From Eubacteriaceae bacterium (GTDB taxonomy: Bacteria > Bacillota > Clostridia > Lachnospirales > Lachnospiraceae), in contig CAJSYQ010000012.1 in NCBI GenBank assembly GCA_910574015.1, positions 32,834-96,833 of the forward strand: DNA of 64,000 nt, given 5' to 3'. Both the position numbers and the translations under genes were made by a program. Below the pieces are notes generated by a model. It made no database searches. It was not told the origin of the DNA and saw nothing but the letters and a program-made list of their open reading frames with translations. Of the stretch, positions 57,595 to 64,000 are shown piece by piece. Numbering within the stretch: the first letter of the stretch is position 1; each line of letters starts with the position of its first letter.

Positions 57595-59028
57595 CTAACT
57601 CATGCGGGATAAAATTTCACGCGGCTTCAAACGCATGACCGCAATAGACGATATCATAACAGATACAATGATAATTACAAATCCAACAAGATATAACTGT
57701 AATAAATTTTCTATGCTTACAGAAACTTCAATATCCGTTTCCAAATAATCTGTATTTTCTGCACCGCTCAATTCTATATTGTCTACACCTCCTAATGCTG
57801 TACTTTCAAACGATTCTATCGCAATGTCATCTTGCTGCACGTCATTCGGTTCTTCTATTTTATTCTGTATATCCTGCTGTAAAAGCACATCGGCGATACG
57901 GTTTGAAACCATATTACTTGTAAAAAAGGAAATCCCAAAAGCAACGATTGCAATCAGCAATACTTCTGTCAGATATTGCCCTATAATGTCTGTCTTTTTT
58001 ATGCCAAGCGAGAGGAACACACCTGTTTCACGGACACGTGATTTTCCCCATAGAGTAAGAATAAGCGATAAGATTACAACGCTGACAAGGATAGCCGCAA
58101 TCAGCAGACCTATCACCAGTTTATCCATACTTTCCAGAGAGGAAGCCGTATTTTCATAAGTTTCATTGTCCGTATCAATCGTAAATCCATCCTCTTTAAA
58201 TCCAGGCGTCTTTTTCACTTTTTCGATAATTTCATCCATTTCTTCTGGGTCGTTTATGGTAATTGAAACTTCTGAAAATCCCTGAACTGCAGGGGTGTTC
58301 TCGATAAGAATTGCCGACGCTATATCTATAAACACCCGATTCTGTATTTTATTATAGCCCTCTATATTCTTGCCGATTTTTTCTGTTTCCATTGCTGTAA
58401 ACAATCCAACGATTTCCAGTGTCATGCTGCGCCCATCCATAGACCTCGTTTTCAGCATATCGCCTATCCCTAAGCCATTTTTATCAGCCAAATCTTTACA
58501 AATAATTGCTTTCCCCGTATCTTTTTCTGTAATATGCCTGCCTTCCGTTAGTTTTACAACACCATTTGTAAACAAATTGTGTTCTTCGGAACGCCATAGA
58601 CTTACCGTAGTCGTGCTATTCCCTAATTCTTCCTCCAAAGGAATTGTCCCCTTGAAAAAAGACAACTGTTCAAAATCCAGTAATGTTTCATCAAATGCAT
58701 CGCAATATTTCACTCCTGCTATATCACGGATATTTTTCACCATATCAGAGGATAACTGCTCTGTGGAATACATGATATATCCAGTCCCTCCACTTTCATC
58801 CTCGTCCGATTCTTTATGCAGATAGGGGTTATTATCTGTGTAGTCCGTCCAGACATGAAAAGAACCGCCAAGGCTTTGACGCAGATTTTGCTGTGCTTGT
58901 TTTGTAGCTTTCCCGATAGACAATCCCGACAATACAAAGGTTGCCATAATAAGCAATATACAAAAAAGCACTATGCTTTTCCCTTTTTTTCGAGTAACAT
59001 ATAACATTGCCCGTTTTAAAAAATTCAT
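57595..59028 (-). CDS. FtsX-like ABC transporter permease
   Basis: 477 residues with the MacB/FtsX topology: helix 1 near residues 18-40, a large extracellular domain (about 45-300), then three helices (about 308-335, 355-385 and 440-465). 'GKSIVLFCILLIMATFVLSG' and 'KKTDIIGQYLTEVLLIAIV' are typical family segments. The C-terminus 'SSIAVMRLKPREILSRM' is the conserved end. The upstream region carries a tandem 9-bp repeat (59080-59099) that could bind the adjacent response regulator. It is separated from the kinase gene by a terminator, so the transporter has its own promoter. Confidence 0.88.
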   Translation of the reverse strand: MNFLKRAMLYVTRKKGKSIVLFCILLIMATFVLSGLSIGKATKQAQQNLRQSLGGSFHVWTDYTDNNPYLHKESDEDESGGTGYIMYSTEQLSSDMVKNIRDIAGVKYCDAFDETLLDFEQLSFFKGTIPLEEELGNSTTTVSLWRSEEHNLFTNGVVKLTEGRHITEKDTGKAIICKDLADKNGLGIGDMLKTRSMDGRSMTLEIVGLFTAMETEKIGKNIEGYNKIQNRVFIDIASAILIENTPAVQGFSEVSITINDPEEMDEIIEKVKKTPGFKEDGFTIDTDNETYENTASSLESMDKLVIGLLIAAILVSVVILSLILTLWGKSRVRETGVFLSLGIKKTDIIGQYLTEVLLIAIVAFGISFFTSNMVSNRIADVLLQQDIQNKIEEPNDVQQDDIAIESFESTALGGVDNIELSGAENTDYLETDIEVSVSIENLLQLYLVGFVIIIVSVMISSIAVMRLKPREILSRMS

Positions 59029-59079
59029 ATTGATACCTCCGTTTTTTATTTTTTGAACACAATATTAAAATAACATTCC

Positions 59080-59099
59080 TATATGGAACGTATATGGAA
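59080..59099 (-). promoter_or_regulatory. Tandem 9-bp repeat operator before the ABC permease gene
   Basis: TATATGGAA at 59080-59088 and again at 59091-59099 (plus strand), an 11-bp period. On the minus strand this reads TTCCATATA twice, about 55-70 bases before the permease ATG at 59028. A related ATATGGA element stands before the response regulator (60976-60982). Confidence 0.55.
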
Positions 59100-59130
59100 T
59101 ATCTGTGAAAAATAAACGGAAGAAAAAAAT

Positions 59131-59148
59131 CCTCCGAAACATCGGAGG
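59131..59148 (-). terminator. Terminator of the two-component operon
   Basis: CCTCCGA (59131-59137) and TCGGAGG (59142-59148) pair around a 4-base loop. A run of seven T residues follows on the minus strand. It lies 8 bp after the kinase stop and splits the two-component genes from the transporter genes. Confidence 0.85.
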
Positions 59149-59156
59149 GTTTTTCA

Positions 59157-60278
59157 TCATAAATATATAGTAAAACACATTCTTTGCGGATTGTCTTTCG
59201 CTTGAAATGTATATGGAATAGAAAGTGCAGAAAAAATAGTGTCCACAATATACAAGCCTAAGCCATTTCCTCCTTGCTCTCTGCTTCTTGCATAATCAAG
59301 ACGGTAAAATGGCTCAAACAACCGGGGGATTTCGGATTGACGAACAGGGACACATTCATTTTCAACAACAAGATTTCTGCCATCCATAGAAACAGAAATC
59401 AGCTTCCCGCTTTCTGTATATGCAACTGCATTTGCAAGAATATTAGAAACTGCCTTTTCAAATAAGGAAATGGGTATACTGACTGTAAAATGTTGTGGCA
59501 GGCAGACAGAAAAATTTATCTCGTTTGCAGCGGCAATCAGTTTATATGGCTCACAAAGGTTTGTGAGCAGTTCTGGCAAATTTATTTCGGTCGGTTTTTC
59601 TTCATTTGTAATATTCATTTTGGATGTTTCTAAAATTTCATGTATCATCTCGGAAAGCTGTTCTGTTATTTCTTTGCACTCTGGCAGATATACGTCATAG
59701 TCTTGATATTTTCCTACTCCAAGTATCATATTTTCAAGAGTGGCGTTTAAAGCAGTAACAGGCGTTTTTAATTCGTGGGAAGCCGCACGTAAAAAATCTA
59801 TTTTCAATTTCTCGCTTTCCTGCACATACTTTTTTTCTAATTCAAGATTATGGATTGCCTTCAGCAAATTCCTATAAAGGCTATTGATATTCTCTGCCAA
59901 ATCTTCAATTTCATCTCCCGAAGTTACAGAACATATCGCAGATTTATCCATTTTTGTCATGCGCTGCGCTGTTTCTGATAAATGACAAATATTTCGTGTT
60001 ATGCTTCTGGAAAAAAGTGCAGCACAGACAATGGCAATCACGATACAACAGGAAACAGAAACAGGCAGGGCACGTTTTATCGTAAATGTTACAAACTGTG
60101 AGGCATCTACGTCCGTACTGACGAAAAATCCGTCCAGTTCCATTCCTTTCTCGCCAACAAGCCCTAAAGATATTTGCGGGGCAAGAACATACATGATGCC
60201 ATGTGCAGTTATTACAATAAATATCAAGACGCTCAATGTATATAAAAATGTTTTAGGAAATATTTTTATTCGTGCCAT
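59157..60278 (-). CDS. VanS/VncS-like sensor histidine kinase
   Basis: 373 residues. TM1 about 10-32, a short extracellular loop of about 40 residues, TM2 about 72-92 and a HAMP region. The phospho-acceptor His is in 'FLRAASHELKTPVTALNATL', N-box in 'ILANAVAYTESGKL', and G-box 'EPFYRLDYARSREQGGNGLG'. The last two are close to VanS/VncS-type kinases. A short outer loop is typical for kinases that sense peptides or envelope damage through a partner transporter. ATG 60278 is used: GAGGTGG is six bases upstream and it overlaps the regulator stop by 0-3 bases. Confidence 0.9.
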   Translation of the reverse strand: MARIKIFPKTFLYTLSVLIFIVITAHGIMYVLAPQISLGLVGEKGMELDGFFVSTDVDASQFVTFTIKRALPVSVSCCIVIAIVCAALFSRSITRNICHLSETAQRMTKMDKSAICSVTSGDEIEDLAENINSLYRNLLKAIHNLELEKKYVQESEKLKIDFLRAASHELKTPVTALNATLENMILGVGKYQDYDVYLPECKEITEQLSEMIHEILETSKMNITNEEKPTEINLPELLTNLCEPYKLIAAANEINFSVCLPQHFTVSIPISLFEKAVSNILANAVAYTESGKLISVSMDGRNLVVENECVPVRQSEIPRLFEPFYRLDYARSREQGGNGLGLYIVDTIFSALSIPYTFQAKDNPQRMCFTIYL

Positions 60279-60279
60279 A

Positions 60280-60942
60280 TTAGTCCACCTCATATTTATA
60301 TCCAATTCCTTTTACAGTAACAATGCAGTCAAGATGCAGTTTTTTTCGCAGGTTTTTTATATAAGTATCTACTGTCCTGTCAATAATAGGATGGCTGTCG
60401 CCCCATAAATCGTCAAGTATCTGAGAACGGGTCAGAACCAGTCCTTTATGCTCCACAAACAATTTCAGCAAGTCAATCTCTTTTGGAGTAACGTCGATTT
60501 TTCCATTGTCATCTTTTGCTGTATAACCTAAAAAATCTACAATTACATTTCCAAATTCGATTGTATCTGGTAAAATCCCCTTTCCGCTTCTTCTTAAAAG
60601 TGCAGTAATGCGCCGCCCTAACAAAATCATGGAAAAGGGTTTTACGATATAGTCATCTGCCTGTCCGTCAAAGCTGGAAACTTGTGTATATTCGTCCCCT
60701 ATTGCTGTTAGCATAAGTATCGGGACAGAACTTTTTTCTCTGATTTCATGCAAAACAGAAAGCCCCGATATTTTTGGAAGCATAATGTCAAGTACAATTA
60801 AGTCAATCCTGCTATTGCTAAAACATTGCAGCGCAGATTCCCCGTCATACGCAGGAATTAATTTGTGTCCCGCTAATTTCAAATACTCGCAAATCGCTTC
60901 ATTTGTTTTTCGGTCATCTTCAACAATAAGTAATGTCGCCAT
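60280..60942 (-). CDS. VanR/VncR-like OmpR-family response regulator
   Basis: 220 residues. Receiver 'LLIVEDDRKTNEAICEYL', phospho-acceptor Asp in 'DLIVLDIMLPKISG' and 'DYIVKPFSMILLGRRI', followed by a winged helix ('VTPKEIDLLKLFVEHKGL', 'DRTVDTYIKNLRKKLH'). ATG 60942 is preferred over the GTG at 60951 that lies inside the ribosome binding site GAGGTGA. It probably controls the adjacent ABC transporter and its own gene through the TCCATAT-type elements. Confidence 0.92.
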   Translation of the reverse strand: MATLLIVEDDRKTNEAICEYLKLAGHKLIPAYDGESALQCFSNSRIDLIVLDIMLPKISGLSVLHEIREKSSVPILMLTAIGDEYTQVSSFDGQADDYIVKPFSMILLGRRITALLRRSGKGILPDTIEFGNVIVDFLGYTAKDDNGKIDVTPKEIDLLKLFVEHKGLVLTRSQILDDLWGDSHPIIDRTVDTYIKNLRKKLHLDCIVTVKGIGYKYEVD

Positions 60943-60970
60943 ATAAATCACCTCTTTTTTCAGTTTAACA

Positions 60971-60983
60971 CTCCAATATGGAG
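60971..60983. promoter_or_regulatory. Palindrome upstream of the response regulator gene
   Basis: CTCCA-ATA-TGGAG, a perfect 5-bp-arm palindrome 28 bp before the regulator start. It shares ATATGGA with the tandem repeats at 59080-59099. The gap 60943-61153 between the divergent genes holds no other gene. Confidence 0.45.
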
Positions 60984-61153
60984 CGAATGTGAAATTTTAG
61001 AAAGAACATCCATTTATGTGCTAATTTACATCTATTATAACCGCTTATATAAATAGCAACAATTATGCAAATAGGATTTCACATCGTTTAGTAGGATACC
61101 ACACCTCTGTAAAATATAAGGGTAAAAGTTTTCAGAGTACAGGTGGTGAACGC

Positions 61154-61513
61154 ATGGACAAAAGAAACAACGATTTTGACTTTGATTTCAGACCGTTAGG
61201 ACTGGCAATCAAAAAAGCCCGTAAAGCTCAAGGCGTGACCAGAGAACAGTTTGCGGAGATTATTGATTATAATCCCAGACATCTTCAAGCTGTTGAAAAT
61301 GAGGGGCAGTATCCAAGCATAGAGCTGTTTCTTCAACTTATCACAATGTTTGATGTATCAGTTGACGAACATATACATACTGAGGAAAAAGCAAAGAAAA
61401 GTTCTATCCGAAGACGTTTGGATGCTATGCTTGACCGACTGGATGACAAAGAACTGTCTGTTGTCGAAGCAACTGTAAACGGGCTATGTAAAGCAAAAGA
61501 GCCAGAGGATTGA
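61154..61513 (+). CDS. XRE-family helix-turn-helix regulator of the element
   Basis: 119 residues. The N-terminal HTH (about 15-70) has 'LGLAIKKARKAQGVTREQFA' and 'LQAVENEGQYPSIELFLQL'. The C-terminal helix-rich part probably dimerises. Small XRE repressors in this place are standard in Tn916/Tn1549-like elements and often govern transfer genes. AGGTGG is eight bases before the ATG. Its stop lies in the loop of a terminator. Confidence 0.85.
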   Translation: MDKRNNDFDFDFRPLGLAIKKARKAQGVTREQFAEIIDYNPRHLQAVENEGQYPSIELFLQLITMFDVSVDEHIHTEEKAKKSSIRRRLDAMLDRLDDKELSVVEATVNGLCKAKEPED

Positions 61514-61520
61514 CCTCTGG
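61502..61520 (+). terminator. Terminator overlapping the XRE gene stop
   Basis: CCAGAGG (61502-61508) and CCTCTGG (61514-61520) enclose a 5-base loop holding the TGA stop. TTTCCTTTT follows. Confidence 0.78.
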
Positions 61521-61540
61521 TTTCCTTTTGCTCCGCCCAA

Positions 61541-63358
61541 CTAATAGTTTGGGCATCCGTAGCCGTATATTGAGCCGCTCCCAACTGGATAGCTCTGCTG
61601 TTTGCAGGCATCCCCAGAGTTACCCTCCACGGTGTAAACCGTCCCATTCTCGCATCTCTCCACGATTCCCACATGGTCGATTGAGCCGTTGCTCCCCCAA
61701 TCAAAGAAAATGAGGTCGCCTGCCTGCGGCTCATAGTTCTTGTCCTGCCACTGTCCTTTGCCCTTGAACCAGTTTACGCCGTCCGAGCAGAGGGAGAATT
61801 TCGGCACAATTCCGCTTTCCAGATAGCCGCACTGGTCGGCACACCACGATGCGAAGCAGGCACACCATTCCACACGCCCGCCAAATCCATACCAGCTCCA
61901 ATAAGGCTGCCCGCCCTCGTTGCCGAGCTGTGTTAAGGCAACTTCTACAATGGCTTGGTTTCCTCCGCTTGTGAATGCCCGCCCGTATGGGTAGTAGCGT
62001 AACACATGGGCGGGGTACTGCGTGTCACCGTATTTCTCCCAACCGAGCCGCTGTGCCTGCATTGCGGAAAACTCCACCGCATTTGCATAGGAATAGCCGC
62101 CGTAGTTGGTCTTTGCCCATGAGATATACCCGTTGCCGAAGTTGTATCCCTGCAGGGCGAGCTTGATACGCTCCATGTCAATCGGGCTTTCCACTTCGGC
62201 TGATGTGAGGGCGGCTTTTAATTCCTGCACGCCGCACTCAATGGAATATTCGGGGTCTTTGATGCCGTTCGGCTGATGGGGGTACTTTTTGTTGAAGCTC
62301 CCCTCCGCCGCCTGCATCGGGTCGTTGCCTTTACCGCCAGATTCCTGCATCATCACCGCCTTGATAAGCTCCACATATTCGGGGATTCCGTACTGCTTCG
62401 CATACTTCTGTATCAATGGCGTGTAAGCTTCGACCTCCGCACTGACAGGGGTATAGGATGTGCTGTCGCTGCCGCCCCCGAACAGGGAAACGGCGCACCC
62501 AAGCAGGACGACGATGAGGATTATCACGACGGCAATCCAGCCGCCTGCGATAAGGGCAGAAATCAACGCCTTAGTCCCTGCGATAATCGCCTTAACTGCC
62601 GCAATGGTCGCCTTGACCGTGCCTTTCGTTGCTTCGGCTGTCGCCTTTGCGGTGGCTTTCGCTGTCTGCGCCGCTTTCTGGGCGGCTTTGGCAGACGCTT
62701 TCGCCGTTTTCTGCGCCGCCTTTACGGTCTGCGACCTGGTCTTAATCGCTGTCTTGGATGTCGCCTTTGCGGTTTTCACGCCTTTTTCCGTCGCCTTGAC
62801 CGTGCCTTTGGCTGTGGTCTTGACGGTTTTTTCCGCATTTCTGGCGGTTGTCTTTATCGTCCGCTTTCCCTGCTGTCTGGTCTTTATCAATGAGTTTGCC
62901 GCCGTCTGGGGCGTTTCGGTCTTGGTAGAAGTAGCAGAAACAGCGGGACGGCTCGCAGTCCCTTGTATTTCCTGCAAGCCGTCCTGTCCCATTGTACGCA
63001 TGGCGTTTTGTCCTGCCTTATTCCGCATTGTTTTCTGCTCTGCGGCTTTCTTCGCCCGCTTTGCCTTAAAGTCGGCAATTTTATCCTTTGCCTTACCGAT
63101 ATTTTCCCTTGTGGCTTCAGCGTTTTTCTGCCCCTGCTTATTAAATTGGTGGATGCCCTCGTCCTTGATACGCCCCGAAGCATGGGAAACCTTGTCGGCG
63201 GCATATTCCGTGGGGGAATTTTCCTCTGCATAATATCCCTGCTCCGCCTTGTCCTTTGTCTTGGTGTAAGCGGATTTCATGCGTTCCCCTGCAACAGCCG
63301 CCTTATCAAGCGTCTTAATTGTGCCTTTAACCGCATCTCTGGTCTTTATATCAGCCAT
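61541..63358 (-). CDS. CwlT-type bifunctional cell-wall hydrolase of the conjugation machinery
   Basis: 605 residues. Residues 1-150 are cytoplasmic and charged. About 155-275 form a Lys/Thr/Ala-rich low-complexity stretch, about 280-300 a membrane helix ('WIAVVIILIVVLLGCAVSL'). A lysozyme-like transglycosylase domain follows (about 315-440; catalytic Glu in 'AVMMQESGGKGNDPMQAAEG'), then a CHAP-type peptidase domain (about 470-605; Cys in 'GRVEWCACFASWCADQCGY', His in 'SIDHVGIVE'). It is the VirB1-like enzyme that opens peptidoglycan for the mating channel. The Tn916 counterpart (Orf14/CwlT) is shorter and lacks the long cytoplasmic repeat region. Confidence 0.9.
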   Translation of the reverse strand: MADIKTRDAVKGTIKTLDKAAVAGERMKSAYTKTKDKAEQGYYAEENSPTEYAADKVSHASGRIKDEGIHQFNKQGQKNAEATRENIGKAKDKIADFKAKRAKKAAEQKTMRNKAGQNAMRTMGQDGLQEIQGTASRPAVSATSTKTETPQTAANSLIKTRQQGKRTIKTTARNAEKTVKTTAKGTVKATEKGVKTAKATSKTAIKTRSQTVKAAQKTAKASAKAAQKAAQTAKATAKATAEATKGTVKATIAAVKAIIAGTKALISALIAGGWIAVVIILIVVLLGCAVSLFGGGSDSTSYTPVSAEVEAYTPLIQKYAKQYGIPEYVELIKAVMMQESGGKGNDPMQAAEGSFNKKYPHQPNGIKDPEYSIECGVQELKAALTSAEVESPIDMERIKLALQGYNFGNGYISWAKTNYGGYSYANAVEFSAMQAQRLGWEKYGDTQYPAHVLRYYPYGRAFTSGGNQAIVEVALTQLGNEGGQPYWSWYGFGGRVEWCACFASWCADQCGYLESGIVPKFSLCSDGVNWFKGKGQWQDKNYEPQAGDLIFFDWGSNGSIDHVGIVERCENGTVYTVEGNSGDACKQQSYPVGSGSIYGYGCPNY

Positions 63359-63396
63359 AAAATCCGACCTCCTTTCCCAGAAGATTTGCGGTCATG

Positions 63397-64000
63397 TCAG
63401 TTTACCTTTTTTGCCACGACGACAAGCCTGCCGTTCTGTGCCGAGTATTCGCAGGTGGAGAGGGTAATGAGCCTGTCGCCGTATTGGGCTGTCACGCCCG
63501 TATCATACAAGGCAAGCTCCTTGCACTTCCCGACAAAGGCATCAAATTCTTTTTCATTCTCCGCATTGACAAAATCATAGTAGCGGTAGCCCTGTGAGCT
63601 GTACGCCACGGTCTTAAACACGGCAATGATTTCATACTGCGCCTGCTCCGTGAGGGTGTCAAACTGAATGGTCTTATGCTTCTCATAAAAGTTCTTGGAT
63701 TTATAATCTTCCAATGCCCCGAACATCCTGCCGCCTTTGATGTGGTGTCCGTAGATAACCAGATTGTCGCTTGTTAGGATGTCGCAGTCCTCTTGGATAT
63801 ACGGCACGCCTAAGTCGCTGTATTCCTTTTCAAAGCTGTGTTTCAGATAGAAGTTGGGATTGTTCTTGCTCTGCATGACGGGGTAGTTGATGCCTGTTCC
63901 GTCAATGGCAATCCACCCGACCATATCCTCATTCTGCAAATACAGTTCCTTGTATTTTGCCAATATATCCTCGCCCTCGCTGACGGGCGTATCCTTATCT
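63397..64000 (-). CDS. Class B sortase (5' end cut by the window)
   Basis: The frame is open to the right edge, so the N-terminus (probably with a membrane anchor) is missing; at least 200 residues are present. Catalytic His in 'LVIYGHHIKGGRMFGAL', Cys in 'RLITLSTCEYSAQNGR' and the Arg in the same segment mark a sortase. The sequence 'DMVGWIAIDGTGINYPVMQ' is typical of class B. Sortases of this kind are common in Tn1549-like elements and may attach an element-encoded surface protein. Gap of 38 bp to the hydrolase gene. Confidence 0.88.
   Translation of the reverse strand, partial: DKDTPVSEGEDILAKYKELYLQNEDMVGWIAIDGTGINYPVMQSKNNPNFYLKHSFEKEYSDLGVPYIQEDCDILTSDNLVIYGHHIKGGRMFGALEDYKSKNFYEKHKTIQFDTLTEQAQYEIIAVFKTVAYSSQGYRYYDFVNAENEKEFDAFVGKCKELALYDTGVTAQYGDRLITLSTCEYSAQNGRLVVVAKKVN

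Larger units (their letters stand above)
52753..64000. mobile_element. Left part of a Tn1549/Tn916-like integrative conjugative element
   Basis: The gene order serine recombinase, small TnpW-like protein, MazF-like toxin, sigma factor, resistance-type cargo, XRE regulator, CwlT-type hydrolase and class B sortase is that of Tn1549-like conjugative elements in gut Firmicutes. One end must lie between the lipoprotein stop (52752) and the recombinase stop (52807); the exact attachment site cannot be fixed without the other end, which is outside the window. Core conjugation genes (VirB4-like ATPase, coupling protein, relaxase) would follow to the right. Confidence 0.8.

Noticed and set aside
59210..59218. 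Third TATATGGAA copy
   Set aside because: It lies inside the kinase coding sequence and is probably a chance match.
1..64000. CRISPR arrays, rRNA and tRNA genes
   Set aside because: No regularly spaced direct repeats, rRNA stretches or tRNA cloverleaf sequences were seen.

Overview
The window looks like a chromosomal segment of a spore-forming Gram-positive Clostridia, most likely Lachnospiraceae. The evidence is the recN, spoIVB, spo0A order, Spo0A and SpoIVB themselves, CDP-ribitol (teichoic acid type) genes, Big_2 surface proteins and a Tn1549/Tn916-type conjugative element. I assign no species.

Positions 1-31790 hold a very large wall or surface polysaccharide locus in alternating operons. 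It starts inside a CDP-glycerol glycerophosphotransferase-like gene and a secreted Big_2/PIG-L deacetylase. Two divergent operons follow. One (8002 down to 3189) carries a WecE-type aminotransferase, an SMR flippase pair, a GNAT, a polyprenyl-phosphate glycosyltransferase and a GT-C-like membrane protein. The other (8166 to 14514) carries a sugar 3,4-ketoisomerase, an FdtB-type aminotransferase, a GNAT, a GtrB-like transferase, two GT-C-like proteins and a GtrA flippase. The tarI-tarJ pair (CDP-ribitol), a family 2 transferase and a HipA-like kinase come next. A compact four-gene minus operon (23212 to 19083) encodes a KdsC-like phosphatase, a DRE-TIM aldolase with an extra C-terminal domain, KdsB, and a chimeric protein joining a TagB/TagF-like N-terminus to a DUF115/MptE-like domain. 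I read it as a candidate undescribed ulosonic acid pathway. Further GtrB/GtrA pairs, a GtrB-GtrA fusion, a family 2 transferase, two LicD proteins, a FlaA1-type dehydratase and an acyltransferase-3 protein close the locus.

Positions 31757-52752 are mostly core genome: typA, a chemoreceptor, a phosphoribosyltransferase-like gene, a 1327-residue Big_2 protein, recN, spoIVB, an alpha-galactosidase, spo0A, an OmpR/HK two-component system, a small membrane protein and two tandem paralogous lipoproteins.

From about 52.8 kb to the right edge lies the end of an integrative conjugative element: large serine recombinase, small TnpW-like protein, MazF-like toxin with a zinc ribbon, sigma factor, an ABC transporter (with a Cys-rich KTR protein) and a VanRS/VncRS-like two-component system as cargo, an XRE regulator, a CwlT-type wall hydrolase and a class B sortase cut by the window edge.

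Promoters were read by eye as sigma-A-like hexamers with about 17 bp spacing. Nearly all operon starts have one, and several starts were moved inward from the longest open frame because of ribosome binding sites.
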